Below are positions 8,192 through 17,640 of a DNA stretch of 64,000 nt, in pieces. Positions within the stretch are counted from its first letter, which is position 1. Every line of letters begins with the position of its first letter. The notes under the pieces were generated by a model. The model had not been told where the DNA came from. It did no database searches and was given only the letters and a program-made list of their open reading frames with translations. The position numbers and the translations under genes were made by a program. The DNA comes from Porphyromonas gingivicanis JCM 15907 (lineage in GTDB: Bacteria; Bacteroidota; Bacteroidia; Bacteroidales; Porphyromonadaceae), in NCBI RefSeq assembly GCF_000614585.1, contig NZ_BAKX01000001.1:124001-188000 (forward strand). Reading direction: 5' to 3'.

Positions 8192-9493
8192 ATGGAAAGG
8201 GGAGCGTATAAACCTTTGGCAGAGCGGATGCGTCCTAAGCATTTGGACGAGTATGTGGGGCAACAACATCTAATCAATCCAGAGACACCTTTGGGGCGTA
8301 TGATTCGTTCTGGTTCTATTCCTTCCCTTATCCTTTGGGGACCTCCTGGGGTGGGCAAGACTACCTTGGCGGAGTTATTGGCCCTTTCGATAGAGGCTCC
8401 TTTCTATAAACTAAGTGCCGTAGGGGCGGGAGTAGCTGAGGTTCGCAAGATATTGGAAGAGGCTACTCAAGCTACTTCTGGGCTTTTTGCCTCTAAGAGT
8501 AGACCTTTGCTTTTTATAGATGAGATACATCGTTTCTCGAAGAGTCAGCAAGACTCGTTACTCTCTGCCGTGGAGCGTGGTTTAGTTACTCTTGTCGGTG
8601 CCACTACGGAGAATCCCTCTTTTGAGGTAATACGTCCGTTGCTCTCTCGCTGTCAGGTTTTTGTGCTTAATCCTTTGGGTGAAGAAGAGCTTCGACTGCT
8701 GTTACAAAGAGCAATTACGACCGATGGAGTACTCAAAGCCCGTCGTATAGAGTTCCGAGAAGATAAGCGTCTTATAGCCTACTCAGGTGGAGATGCTCGT
8801 AAATTGCTCAATCTTTTGGAGATGCTGGTAACCTCCTCGGCCCAAACCCCTCTCATTATAGATAACGAGTTGGTAGAGGCTACAGTAATGCGACAGCCTG
8901 CCGCGTTTGACAAAGATGGAGAGCTCCATTACGATATAGCCTCTGCTTTTATTAAAAGTATTCGAGGAAGTAATCCTGATGCTGCACTCTATTGGATGGC
9001 GCGCTTGATAGAGGGTGGAGAAAACCCTCGTTTTGTAGCTCGGCGTATAGTTATATCTGCTGCCGAAGATATTGGCTTAGCTAATCCGAACGCTTTGGTC
9101 ATAGCCAACGCGGCTGCTCAAGCGGTGGATTTTATTGGTTGGCCCGAGGGACGCATTCCCTTGGCAGAGGCTGTGATTTATTTGGCTGCGTCTCCTAAAA
9201 GTAATTCAGCTTACATGGCCATCAATAGTACATTGAAATATGTGCGAGAGACAGGTAATCTACCTGTACCGATGCATCTTAGAAATGCCCCAACCGAACT
9301 GATGGAAAAGTTGGGCTATGGTGCCGAGTATAAGTATCCGCACGACTATGACCGACACTACGTGGAGCAGGAGTATATGCCCGAGCAGGCCCGAGAGGCG
9401 AGGTTTTACTATCCGCAGACAACGGGCGCTTCGGAGCGACATCTGAAGGAGTATCTTGACTTCATAGAGCGAGACCCCTCTGCCGAAAAATAA
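8192..9493 (+). CDS. rarA: Replication-associated recombination protein A (AAA+ ATPase)
   Basis: RarA/MgsA acts at stalled replication forks and is related to clamp-loader subunits. It has 433 residues. Walker A is GPPGVGKTT at about 50-58 and Walker B is LLFIDEIHRF at about 108-117. Sensor 1 lies in VGATTENPSF, and the C-terminal RarA oligomerisation part contains IKSIRGSNPDAALYWMARL and AEDIGLANP. A GTG two codons upstream is possible; I prefer the ATG. It appears to head a plus-strand cluster that continues with the M48 peptidase 23 bp later. Confidence 0.93.
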   Translation: MERGAYKPLAERMRPKHLDEYVGQQHLINPETPLGRMIRSGSIPSLILWGPPGVGKTTLAELLALSIEAPFYKLSAVGAGVAEVRKILEEATQATSGLFASKSRPLLFIDEIHRFSKSQQDSLLSAVERGLVTLVGATTENPSFEVIRPLLSRCQVFVLNPLGEEELRLLLQRAITTDGVLKARRIEFREDKRLIAYSGGDARKLLNLLEMLVTSSAQTPLIIDNELVEATVMRQPAAFDKDGELHYDIASAFIKSIRGSNPDAALYWMARLIEGGENPRFVARRIVISAAEDIGLANPNALVIANAAAQAVDFIGWPEGRIPLAEAVIYLAASPKSNSAYMAINSTLKYVRETGNLPVPMHLRNAPTELMEKLGYGAEYKYPHDYDRHYVEQEYMPEQAREARFYYPQTTGASERHLKEYLDFIERDPSAEK

Positions 9494-9516
9494 GAACTAA
9501 AAAAGAGAAAGTTAGT

Positions 9517-10449
9517 ATGAAAGGAATAGATTTATACAAGCCACTGATCTACTGTTTACTGGGAGTTTTGTTATCCAGTACTTTGTTGTATGCGTGTCGC
9601 ACTGTCCCTATTTCGGGTCGTAGATCGCTGAGTTTGGTCAATGAGACAGAAATTATCGAGAGTAGCAAGGCGCAGTATGTGAGTTATGTAGCCCAAATGC
9701 CTCATAGTAATGACCCTATCAAGGTGAAGCGCGTAGAGAAGGTGTGTAGAGATATAGCTCAAGTGGCTACGCAATATCTTAATAATAATGGTATGGAGAC
9801 TCTGGCGCGACAGATGGATTGGCAATTTACCGTTATTGCCGATCGACGAATCAATGCTTTTTGTATGCCTGGGGGGAAGATTGTTATCTATACAGGTATT
9901 CTCCCTCTGTGTGCTACCGATGCAGAGTTGGCTACTGTTGTTTCTCACGAAGTGAGTCATGCCATTGCTCAGCATAGTAATGAACGACTGAGCACGGAGA
10001 TACTTCGTCGCATGGGAGGCCAGTTATTGGGGCAAGCAGTCGGCTCTTCTTCTGCACTGACGAAGACTGTTATTCAGCAGGCCTATGGCTTGGGGTCGCA
10101 GGTTTTGATTTCTCTGCCTTATAGTCGCACACAGGAGCATGAGGCCGATCAGATAGGGCTCGTATTCATGGCTATGGCAGGTTATAATCCCGAAGAGGCT
10201 GTTTCTTTTTGGAGGAAGATGTCTCAGCAGGGAGGCTCTTCTACACCTGAGTTGCTTAGTACGCATCCCAGCGATGAGAAGCGCATTCAGAAGATTCAGG
10301 AGTATATGCCCAAGGCATTGACCTATTACGAAACTTATAAAAAGAATAATCCCCCCAAGCGCACGCATGTAGAGGATAAGAAGAAAGAGTCTCAAAAAGG
10401 CTCGAAACCCATTGCCTCGAAGACTAAGAAAAAAGGCAAGAAGAGATAA
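9517..10449 (+). CDS. M48 family metallopeptidase, lipoprotein
   Basis: This zinc peptidase is of the LoiP/BepA type and probably acts in envelope protein quality control. It has 310 residues. An N-terminal hydrophobic segment ends in the lipobox LYAC at about residue 27. The following RTVPISGRRSLSLV is the usual start of the mature family domain. The zinc motif is HEVSH near residue 148, and the third ligand glutamate lies in the EHEADQIG segment near residue 209. The last 45 residues are a basic, lysine-rich tail that is probably disordered. It lies between rarA and a MarR regulator with short gaps, so co-transcription is likely. Confidence 0.88.
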   Translation: MKGIDLYKPLIYCLLGVLLSSTLLYACRTVPISGRRSLSLVNETEIIESSKAQYVSYVAQMPHSNDPIKVKRVEKVCRDIAQVATQYLNNNGMETLARQMDWQFTVIADRRINAFCMPGGKIVIYTGILPLCATDAELATVVSHEVSHAIAQHSNERLSTEILRRMGGQLLGQAVGSSSALTKTVIQQAYGLGSQVLISLPYSRTQEHEADQIGLVFMAMAGYNPEEAVSFWRKMSQQGGSSTPELLSTHPSDEKRIQKIQEYMPKALTYYETYKKNNPPKRTHVEDKKKESQKGSKPIASKTKKKGKKR

Positions 10450-10475
10450 ATTGTTGCTAAGAAAGAGAGAACCGA

Positions 10476-11132
10476 ATGAGACCCTACGAACTGTTAGAAA
10501 AACTTTTACCAGAGATTAATGCCTTTGAAGAGCTTTATGCCGAGAGAGAAAGTTGCTCGATGGAAGATTTTGCTGCCTTCCTTTCCGAGCGTGCCAAGAC
10601 AGAGCGACATACTGAAGATTTACCCTTTACTGTCAATGCAAGAGGCTCTTCTATCGAAGCTATTATAGCGCAAGATTTGAGTTTCTTGTTTCGTTATATG
10701 AGAGGCTATTTCAAAAAGGCTCTAAGGGGGAGTGCTTTGCTCACAATGGAGGAGTACACCTACTTGGTATGCTTGTTATACTATCCGATGATGACTAAGA
10801 CGGAGTTGAATAACATCAATGTAATGGAGAAAACCTCTGGAACGGAGGTCATCAACCGTTTGCTAAAAAATGGCTTAATCTCTCAGCGTGTCAACGAGAC
10901 CGATAGACGGAGTTTTTATGTCTCCATTACCGACAAGGGGAGAGAAGAGCTTACGCACCTTTTCCCTCAGCTGCAACTTGCTGTAAAAGTACTCTTCCAT
11001 CCACTCACAGAGGCACAAAAAAGTGTTTTGCACAGTATACACCATACCTTGGAGAAGCATAATAGGATGCTCTTTATGGAGTATCATGATGAGCCGCTGC
11101 CAGAGTTGTATGCACTCTTACCCAAGCAATAA
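10476..11132 (+). CDS. MarR-family transcriptional regulator
   Basis: This winged-helix DNA-binding protein of 218 residues is longer than a minimal MarR because of an N-terminal region of about 90 residues. The HTH and wing are readable: LTMEEYTYLVCLLYY, MTKTELNNINVMEKTSGTEV (recognition region about 108-127), then RLLKNGLISQRVNETDRRSF and the wing YVSITDKGREEL. It follows the M48 gene by 26 bp and precedes a thioesterase gene by 50 bp. Whether it regulates these neighbours is inference. No metal or ligand site is obvious. Confidence 0.82.
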   Translation: MRPYELLEKLLPEINAFEELYAERESCSMEDFAAFLSERAKTERHTEDLPFTVNARGSSIEAIIAQDLSFLFRYMRGYFKKALRGSALLTMEEYTYLVCLLYYPMMTKTELNNINVMEKTSGTEVINRLLKNGLISQRVNETDRRSFYVSITDKGREELTHLFPQLQLAVKVLFHPLTEAQKSVLHSIHHTLEKHNRMLFMEYHDEPLPELYALLPKQ

Positions 11133-11182
11133 GCCTCACCGATGGTTATATCTATAAGTTAAACGATTAATAATAAAGAACG

Positions 11183-11560
11183 ATGCTAACAATCAATCAA
11201 AAGAAGAGTTTTGAAGTAACTGTTGCCGAGCAACACTCTGCCATAACTGTAGGTTCTGGAGATTTGCCCGTATTGGGTACTCCTGCTATGATAGCTCTTA
11301 TGGAGCAAGCCTCTGTACAACTTGTAACCCCTCATTTGGAGGAGGGTACTTCAACGGTAGGTATTCATTTGGCTGTAGAACACCTCAAAGCAACGCCTAT
11401 GGGGGGTAAAATTACCGTCTCTGCCGAACTTACTGCTATCGACGGGCGTAAGCTCTCCTTTGCTCTCAAAGCTGTAAACGAGGCGGGAGAAACTATTGGA
11501 GAGGGTACTTTAGACCGATTTATTATTGATAAAGAACGTTTTATGGCAAAGCTCTCCTAA
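11183..11560 (+). CDS. Hotdog-fold thioesterase, fluoroacetyl-CoA thioesterase-like
   Basis: This small single-domain hotdog protein of 125 residues probably hydrolyses acyl-CoA thioesters. The sequence GSGDLPVLGTPAMIALMEQAS matches the FlK-like family helix, where the threonine and glutamate are catalytic. GTSTVGIHLAVEHLKATPMG is the following strand with the expected histidines. The natural substrate cannot be read from sequence; a housekeeping role in clearing acyl-CoA is likely. It is the last gene of the rarA cluster and is followed by a terminator. Confidence 0.82.
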   Translation: MLTINQKKSFEVTVAEQHSAITVGSGDLPVLGTPAMIALMEQASVQLVTPHLEEGTSTVGIHLAVEHLKATPMGGKITVSAELTAIDGRKLSFALKAVNEAGETIGEGTLDRFIIDKERFMAKLS

Positions 11561-11628
11561 GCGAGAGATCTCTATATGCCAGAGCCTTCTTCACGTTCTC
11601 AAAGACGAGGTACTGGCTTCTTTCCAGC

Positions 11629-11671
11629 AAAGGGCATTGGGAGGCATATTCGACCTCTCGATGCCTTTTTT
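11629..11671 (+). terminator. Terminator after the thioesterase gene
   Basis: AAAGGGCAT and GAGG pair with CCTC and ATGCCTTT in an interrupted hairpin followed by six T. It lies about 70 bases after the stop. Confidence 0.65.
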
Positions 11672-11744
11672 CGTATCTCTTTCGTTGTTGCTGTCGAGGT
11701 TTCCCCATTCCCCCGGAGACAGTGGGTCCTTGTAACAGGAGCGA

Positions 11745-13258
11745 TTAGTTTCCAATCTTTTTGAGCAGGTGATCTATGAGCGAGCGGTCGTTTTTTAGTC
11801 GAGGCACTTTGTGCTGTCCGCCCAGTTTCCCCTCCGAAGCGAGGTAGGCGTTGAATGTCCCTGCTGGGGCAACGTAGATTTTGAGCGGTAGGAGCGTCAT
11901 ATTGTTGTAGCTTTTGGCGTCGTAATCGGAGTTCTCCAATCGCAGTTGCTTATGCAGGCGCAGGGCAAACGCCTCTATATCTTCGGGCTCTTGCTCGAAC
12001 TCTATTACCCAGTCGTGTCTGCCCTTGCCCTCTTCGTTAAGGAAGAGTGGAGCAGCGGTATAGTCTCGTACGGTAACTCCAAACTCGTGTGCTACCTTGG
12101 TAAGTGCCGCATCGGCATTGAATACCATTAACTCTTCGCCAAAGGCATTGATGTAAGAGGCGGTACGCCCTACAATCTTTATCTTGTAAGGGTGTGTGCT
12201 GGTAAATGTAACGGTGTCGCCAATCATGTAGCGGTAGAGTCCTCCAAGTGTACTGATAACAAGGGCATAGGTTATCCCTTTCTTGACCCCCTCCAAAGGA
12301 ACGGCAGTAGGGTGCTCCTTGTCTAACTCTGCCAGTGGGATAAATTCATAGTAGATACCATAGTCTAGCATGAGTAGCATACTTGAATCGGAGGGGTCGT
12401 TCTGTATACCAAAGAAGCCTTCGGAGGCGTTGTATGTTTCACGATATTGCATACGTGGAGAGGAGATAAGTCGGCGATACTCCTCTCGATAGGGGAGGAA
12501 GCTGATACCTCCGTGGAAGAATACTTCTAATTGTGGCCATACTTCCGAGAGATCTTCTCTGCCCGTATGCTGCAAGACTCCTTTTATTAAGTGTAACATC
12601 CACGAAGGAACACCCGAAAGGCTTCCTACATTGGCATACGCTACTTCTCGGATTATTTGCTCCATTTTGGTGTTCCACTCATCCATGAGTAGCGTTTTTT
12701 TAGAAGGAACTCTTATCATATTGCCCAATGAGGGCATCTTCTCTATCAAGATGGAACTAAGGTCGCCTTGAGAAATCGTGTTGGTCAGCGATACAGGCTT
12801 TTGACTTCCCCCCAAGGTTAAACCCTTGGTGGCAAAAAAGCGACTATCAGGCGTGTGGAGAGGTAGAGCCATAGTGTATCGGAGGCACCTTTGAAGTGGC
12901 ATGCTTGGAGGTGTAATCCATTGACAGGGAGTCGTTTGCTTCGTCCTGCCGAAGTACCGCTCGAAACGGCAAAACGGTCACAAAATCCTCTTACCAATAT
13001 GTTGCGCTCCCCTGTGAGCATTCGATCGGTGTAGGGAGCGATGTGGTCATACGATACTATCGGAAGTGTACGTGCATAGTCTTTTTGGCTCTTTATGGTA
13101 TGAGTGTTGTGCTGGCGTCCATAGTCAGTGGCTTGCAGACAGCGGAGTACACGTTTCAACTGTCGCTCTTGTAGTTGTAGGGCTTGTGTGTTGTAACTCT
13201 CGATGGCTCTTAGGCGCAAAGACATAGCCGTATAGATAAGGCGAGTAAAAGCATCCAT
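11745..13258 (-). CDS. GH3 auxin-responsive promoter family protein, with apparent frameshift near 12860
   Basis: GH3 proteins belong to the acyl-adenylate-forming superfamily. In bacteria they are common in Bacteroidota but mostly uncharacterised; they probably activate a carboxylic acid with ATP. Two overlapping frames make up the gene. The first, from the ATG at 13258, carries the nucleotide loop FAVSSGTSAGRSKRLPV. The second resumes at FFATKGLTLGGS and runs to 11745, including ASEGFFGI, GLYRYMIGDTV and GRTASYINAFGEEL. Joined length is about 504 residues, normal for the family. The shift fits one missing base. It lies 17 bp downstream of the T9SS plug-like gene. Confidence 0.82.
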
Positions 13259-13275
13259 AGTAAAAAGTCCGTTAT

Positions 13276-14562
13276 TTAGTTGTGGGTGTGTATTAGGTCT
13301 ACTCCGACTAAGCGGTCGTAGCGCCCTCCTTGAGGTCGGAAGTAAACGAAACAAGTGTATCGGTTCGTGGTAGGATAAAAGTTGCCCTCCGTATGTTCTC
13401 CTGAGAAAGAGACACCGTCGGAAGAGGAGAGATAGGTGTAGGAGACATACCCCCCCTTTAGAAGTACTTTGCCCATATAGACTCCTTCTTCTCTATTATA
13501 GGTTAGCTTTCTTTCTTCTAAGGGTAAAGCATCGAACGCCTCTCCAAAGAGGTAGAGATTCTCCCCTTCGGGCAGAGGAGGCATATAGTAAGAGAAAAGG
13601 GCTTCGTAGTAATTGGTATTTACCTTACTGGCTCCACCCGTTTCGATAGAGCGTATTACATACTCTCCATCGGCATCTGGATTGAGAAGGTAGGAAGTAT
13701 TTTTGCGTTGACTCTGTGGGTGTAGGAGTAGTTGAGTCGTATTAGGTTCTGTGATAAGGCGATTAATTCCCATTCCAGGGATATTGTCATTGAGTATTTC
13801 GTAGGCGTAGTATTCATTACCTGCTTCGAACACAGCTCCTTGGCTATAATCGTATTGATAGAGAGAGCCACTCATACTGGAAGGTTGAGAGAGAATAACA
13901 GCATTGTCATGACGACAGTTCTGAGCCACTACTATGGCAAGTTCTTGAGAGGGATGGATTACTCGAAGTTGTTCCGCCTTTACAGAAAGGTTGACCTGTT
14001 GCGTGGTGGCATAGCTATCTTTTTGTGTAATAGGAGTAACCTCTGCATCCACCTGAACCAATGGCTCTAAGAGTGCAAAAGCTACCTCTATATAGGGCGT
14101 ATCGGCACTTTCATCGGCACGATAGATGCGTAAGAGATAGTTCCCCGAAAGAAGCGGTTGCAATGGGGAAGAGCTGTCTAAGCGTAGTGTGTAATGTCGA
14201 TAGGGTACTTTGGTGGCCTCGGAAAGTTGACTTTCTGTAATCTCTCCACTAAAGAAGCCTTTGATATATTCGGAGGGAGCTAAGTCACTCTCCTTCCACT
14301 CGGCTGTGTAGTGCTTTAGGGTGTACTGCATAGGGAGTAGTTCTCCTCCCAATATGTCGAATTCTATAATAAGAGCCTCTCCCTCTGAGGGGGTATAGTA
14401 GGGGAACGGACGCCATGATGCAACCCCTGAAATGGAAACAGTAAGCCCTGCTACCGAACCATTGAGAAATCGAGTCGGGAAAATTGGACTTGCCTCACTT
14501 TTTCCAAAGAGGGTAAAGAGAGCTATCCAGAGTGTTACTAACCAATGGTAATGCTGTTTCAT
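13276..14562 (-). CDS. Type IX secretion system plug-like protein (DUF5103)
   Basis: The family (formerly DUF5103) is named after the plug that closes the SprA translocon of the T9SS; a periplasmic location is expected. From the ATG at 14562 the protein has 428 residues and begins with a signal peptide ending near KSEASPIF. Family-like features include the beta-rich N-terminal domain (PYYTPSEGEALIIEFDILGG, KHYTAEWKESDL) and the second domain with NLYLFGEAFDALP, YMGKVLLKGGYVSYTYL and EGNFYPTTNRYTCFVYFRP. A longer reading to 14592 would spoil the signal peptide. It probably forms a unit with the GH3 gene. A T9SS-type cargo is encoded at 57-58 kb. Confidence 0.8.
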   Translation of the reverse strand: MKQHYHWLVTLWIALFTLFGKSEASPIFPTRFLNGSVAGLTVSISGVASWRPFPYYTPSEGEALIIEFDILGGELLPMQYTLKHYTAEWKESDLAPSEYIKGFFSGEITESQLSEATKVPYRHYTLRLDSSSPLQPLLSGNYLLRIYRADESADTPYIEVAFALLEPLVQVDAEVTPITQKDSYATTQQVNLSVKAEQLRVIHPSQELAIVVAQNCRHDNAVILSQPSSMSGSLYQYDYSQGAVFEAGNEYYAYEILNDNIPGMGINRLITEPNTTQLLLHPQSQRKNTSYLLNPDADGEYVIRSIETGGASKVNTNYYEALFSYYMPPLPEGENLYLFGEAFDALPLEERKLTYNREEGVYMGKVLLKGGYVSYTYLSSSDGVSFSGEHTEGNFYPTTNRYTCFVYFRPQGGRYDRLVGVDLIHTHN

Positions 14563-14648
14563 TCGGCAAATATACTTAATTTCGACATGCAAAAGGACTC
14601 TAAATCTCTTGATAAACAGAGATTATTGGCTATAAACTTTGGTATTTT

Positions 14649-15898
14649 ATGAACCATTCTTCTGAGATGACATACGAAAAGATACAGACCGTAATGGAGT
14701 TGGTTACAAGGTATGAGCATCTCTCTCCCGATAGAATTCTCTTAGGTAGTTCTTCTATTCCTCAGGAACTGCGTCCCGATGTGGTGCGACAGCTCTCGTA
14801 TCGCTCCAAAATGCTTATTAAATATCCCTCATTTATGGAGAGGGGTATATATCTTCCCGCAGGTATTACTTACGAACAAGCTTCGAGCGAGGCAACAGCT
14901 CTCTACAAGCAGACTTATGTGAAAGAGGCAGAGAGGCTGACCGATGGAACGGGAGGGCTGGGGATAGACTTCGTAGCTATGGCGAGTAAGGCATTGTCTG
15001 CTACCTATATAGAGAGAGAGGAACTCTTTGTCGAGGCAGCTCGTTATAATTTACCCCATCTATTGCAGAAATATAAAGGGTTAACATTTTCAATACTTCG
15101 GGCTGATATGACCGATTGTTTAGAAATGATTATTGAAAGGGGAACGACACTCCTTTATTTTGACCCTGCCCGACGCTCTGAAGAGGGGCAGCGAACTTAT
15201 GCCTTGGAAGATATAATTCCTAATCCTATGGAAATCTGCGCTCGCCTCAAAGAGTTGGATTATAAAGGACGAATATTAATAAAACTCTCGCCGATGATTG
15301 ATATTACCAATACGCTACGCCAAATGCCAATGCTTTCGCATATAGAGATTGTTATGAGCCAAGGAGAGGTAAAAGAGTTATTGGGTATATAGAAGATCTC
15401 GAGGAGGAGAAGTCTGAAGAAAAGATACCCATAAAAGTAACTTCCTTGAGCATAGAGGGTAAATTACAACATACCTTTGCTGGCTCTCTTCGAGAGGAGA
15501 GAGCTTCTAAGCCCTCGCTCGCAGAAAAAGTAGGTCAGTATCTATACGTTCCTCATGCAGGAGCTTTTAAGAGTGGGCTTTATAATACTATTGCAGAGAG
15601 ATGGAATGTGCAGGTTTTGCATCCGAATTCCCATCTTTACACGTCGGATAACTTGTGTCAAAATTTCCCTGGTAAGGTCTATCAAATCGCAGAGGTGTTA
15701 CCTTTTAGTGCGGGAATGCTGAAACGATTACGAAAAAGTATCCCCAAAGCCAATTTCTCGGCACGTAATTTTCCGCTGAACCCAGAGCAGTTTTATGCCA
15801 AGAGTAGAATAAAATCGGGTGATGAGGTGAGGCTTTTTGGTACTACGATTTACGATGAGACGCTCATTATACTACGCGTCCTGCTCGTAGAACATTAG
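14649..15898 (+). CDS. SAM-dependent methyltransferase with THUMP-like C-terminus, with apparent frameshift near 15385
   Basis: This protein resembles Bacteroidota class I methyltransferases with a THUMP-like C-terminal domain, probably RNA-modifying. The first frame (14649-15392) holds the catalytic core: DGTGGLGIDF is the SAM loop, YFDPARRSEEG the catalytic motif, and IKLSPMID follows. The reading is then cut by TAG. The second frame continues without interruption (YIEDLEEEKSEEKIPIKV, AFKSGLYNTIAERWNV, KANFSARNFPLNPEQF). One missing base near 15385 explains it; the joined length is about 416 residues. It is divergent from the T9SS plug-like gene. The target RNA is unknown. Confidence 0.8.
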
Positions 15899-15999
15899 CC
15901 TCGGGTGCCTCGAACGTAAGGGAATGATGAAAGTGTCGGATGGCTTTCGTAAGTACTTGGTAAACAGAGTGTTTAGAACCTGTTTGAAGAAGCCAAAAA

Positions 16000-16131
16000 T
16001 TCCGTATATACGCAACCAAAATTTCGTATATACAGAAATTTTTTTTCGTATATACAGAAAAAATTTTTCGTATATACAAAAATATTTTTCCGTACGTACG
16101 AAAATTTTCTTGTGTATATGTGGTGTTTTTT
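16000..16131. repeat. Six-unit array phased at exactly 22 bp around GTATATAC
   Basis: Six consecutive 22-bp units start at 16000, 16022, 16044, 16066, 16088 and 16110. The G of the core falls at 16004, 16026, 16048, 16070, 16092 and 16114. Units 2-4 read TTTCGTATATACAGAAA or a close variant, with A/T-rich filler. Unit 5 changes the core to GTACGTAC, keeping it palindromic. Unit 6 is degenerate. The array fills the gap between two convergent genes. It is not a CRISPR, since there are no unique spacers. Confidence 0.85.
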
Positions 16132-16137
16132 CGTCCC

Positions 16138-16860
16138 TTAAAAAAGGGAGAGAAAGTTTTTTAATTGAGCCGTTGCAGATGTTTCTATCTCTCGGTAGCT
16201 TCCCTCCCAATTTTTTACCCCTTTATGTAAGAAAAGGATATGCTCTCCAATGTTTTGTACGGAATTCATATCGTGGGTGTTGATAACAGTGGTAATTTCA
16301 AACTCTACAGTTAGGTCGTGGATGAGTTGGTCTATGGAACCTCCTGTTTTGGGATCCAATCCAGAGTTAGGTTCATCGCAGAAAAGATATTTGGGGTGAT
16401 TAACAATAGCACGTGCCAGTGCCGCTCGCTTCATCATTCCTCCACTTACTTCGGAGGGAAATTTATTCGCCGCTTGCGCCAATCCAACCTTTTTAAGGTA
16501 TTCCATTGCTTGACTCTTACGATAACTTAGAGGTTTGCGCACAAAAGCGTCTAACGGGAAACGCACATTCTCCAAAATAGTCATACTGTCAAATAGCGCA
16601 GAGCCTTGAAACATTACCCCCATACTTTGTCGAAGGATTTTGGCTTGCTCTTTGCTAAATTGGCAGATGTCTACATCGTCAAAAAGAATCCTTCCAGATG
16701 TGGGTTCGATGAGTCCGATTAGACTTTTGAGGAGGACTGTTTTACCTGCTCCACTTCTCCCTATGATGAGGTTGGTTGTAGAGGGTTTGAATACAGCGTC
16801 TACTCCGTTGAGTACGACCTTATCGTCGAAACTTTTGGTCAATTGTTCTACTACGATCAT
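16138..16860 (-). CDS. mlaF: ABC transporter ATP-binding protein, MlaF type
   Basis: This ATPase belongs to an Mla-type phospholipid transporter that keeps outer-membrane lipid asymmetry. It has 240 residues. Walker A is GRSGAGKT at about 34-41, the signature is SGGMMKRAALARAI at about 140-153, and Walker B is KYLFCDEPNSGLDP. The SGGM form of the signature and the FKPS loop before Walker A are typical of the MlaF branch. It lies 9 bp after the permease gene. No MlaD-type substrate-binding gene is adjacent here, so that part must be encoded elsewhere. Confidence 0.9.
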   Translation of the reverse strand: MIVVEQLTKSFDDKVVLNGVDAVFKPSTTNLIIGRSGAGKTVLLKSLIGLIEPTSGRILFDDVDICQFSKEQAKILRQSMGVMFQGSALFDSMTILENVRFPLDAFVRKPLSYRKSQAMEYLKKVGLAQAANKFPSEVSGGMMKRAALARAIVNHPKYLFCDEPNSGLDPKTGGSIDQLIHDLTVEFEITTVINTHDMNSVQNIGEHILFLHKGVKNWEGSYREIETSATAQLKNFLSLF

Positions 16861-16869
16861 AAGTACAAA

Positions 16870-17640
16870 TCAGATAAGTAATAAGTTGGTCAAAAGTACA
16901 TCGGCGAGTAGTATCAATACACTACTTGTTACCACGGCATTGGTACTTGCGTGTCCTACAGCAAGTGCACCTCCTTTGACTGTATAGCCGAAATAGCTGG
17001 CTCCTGAGGTTATTATAAAGGCATATACCAAAGACTTGATAATTGAATAAACAATGTTATAAGCATTGAAGTAAAGTTGCATCCCATATTCAAAATCGCT
17101 TGCCGTCATACTGGGAGTAACGAATGTCGCCAAAAATCCTCCTCCGATAGCCGTAGCCATACTAATAATAGAGAGGATGGGAATGAAGAGTAAAAGTCCT
17201 ACAATTTTGGGTAAGATAAGAAAGTTCGCAGAGTTAATACCCATAACTTCGAGGGCATCAATCTGTTCGGTAACTCGCATAGTGCCGAGTTCTGAGGCGA
17301 TACTGGAGCCGATTTTGCCTGCTAAGATAAGACACATAATGGAGGAGGAAAACTCCAATAAGACAATCTCTCGGGTGGCGTAGCCTATCGTGAAGCGAGG
17401 AATGAAAGGAGAACTCATATTGATGGCCAACTGAATAGTAATTACCGAGCCAATAAAGAAGGAGATAATTACTACAATCCATATAGAGCCTAACCCCATT
17501 TCTAACATCTCTCGAATCAACTGTTTGAAGAATATACTCCATCGCACAGGGCGAGTAAACACCTGTTTCATGAGCATAGAATACTCTCCTACATCGGAAA
17601 AAGCTCTATAGAAAGGTTTGAGGATTTTTTTTGATTCCAT
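16870..17640 (-). CDS. mlaE: ABC transporter permease, MlaE type
   Basis: This is the membrane subunit of the Mla-type phospholipid transporter. It has 256 residues with an N-terminal amphipathic helix and five hydrophobic segments. The family hallmark SELGTMRVTEQIDALEVMGI lies near residues 116-135. Its start codon overlaps the thiL stop by one base (TAATG), which implies translational coupling, and mlaF follows directly. Together with lpxK and sppA upstream this makes an envelope-biased cluster. Confidence 0.92.
   Translation of the reverse strand: MESKKILKPFYRAFSDVGEYSMLMKQVFTRPVRWSIFFKQLIREMLEMGLGSIWIVVIISFFIGSVITIQLAINMSSPFIPRFTIGYATREIVLLEFSSSIMCLILAGKIGSSIASELGTMRVTEQIDALEVMGINSANFLILPKIVGLLLFIPILSIISMATAIGGGFLATFVTPSMTASDFEYGMQLYFNAYNIVYSIIKSLVYAFIITSGASYFGYTVKGGALAVGHASTNAVVTSSVLILLADVLLTNLLLI

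Noticed and set aside
11576-11764. 62-residue plus-strand reading after the thioesterase
   Set aside because: It spans the terminator and the end of the GH3 gene and has no coding character.
16000-16131. CRISPR array at the 22-bp repeats
   Set aside because: Units are directly adjacent, with no unique spacers and no cas genes nearby; the repeats are too short and degenerate.
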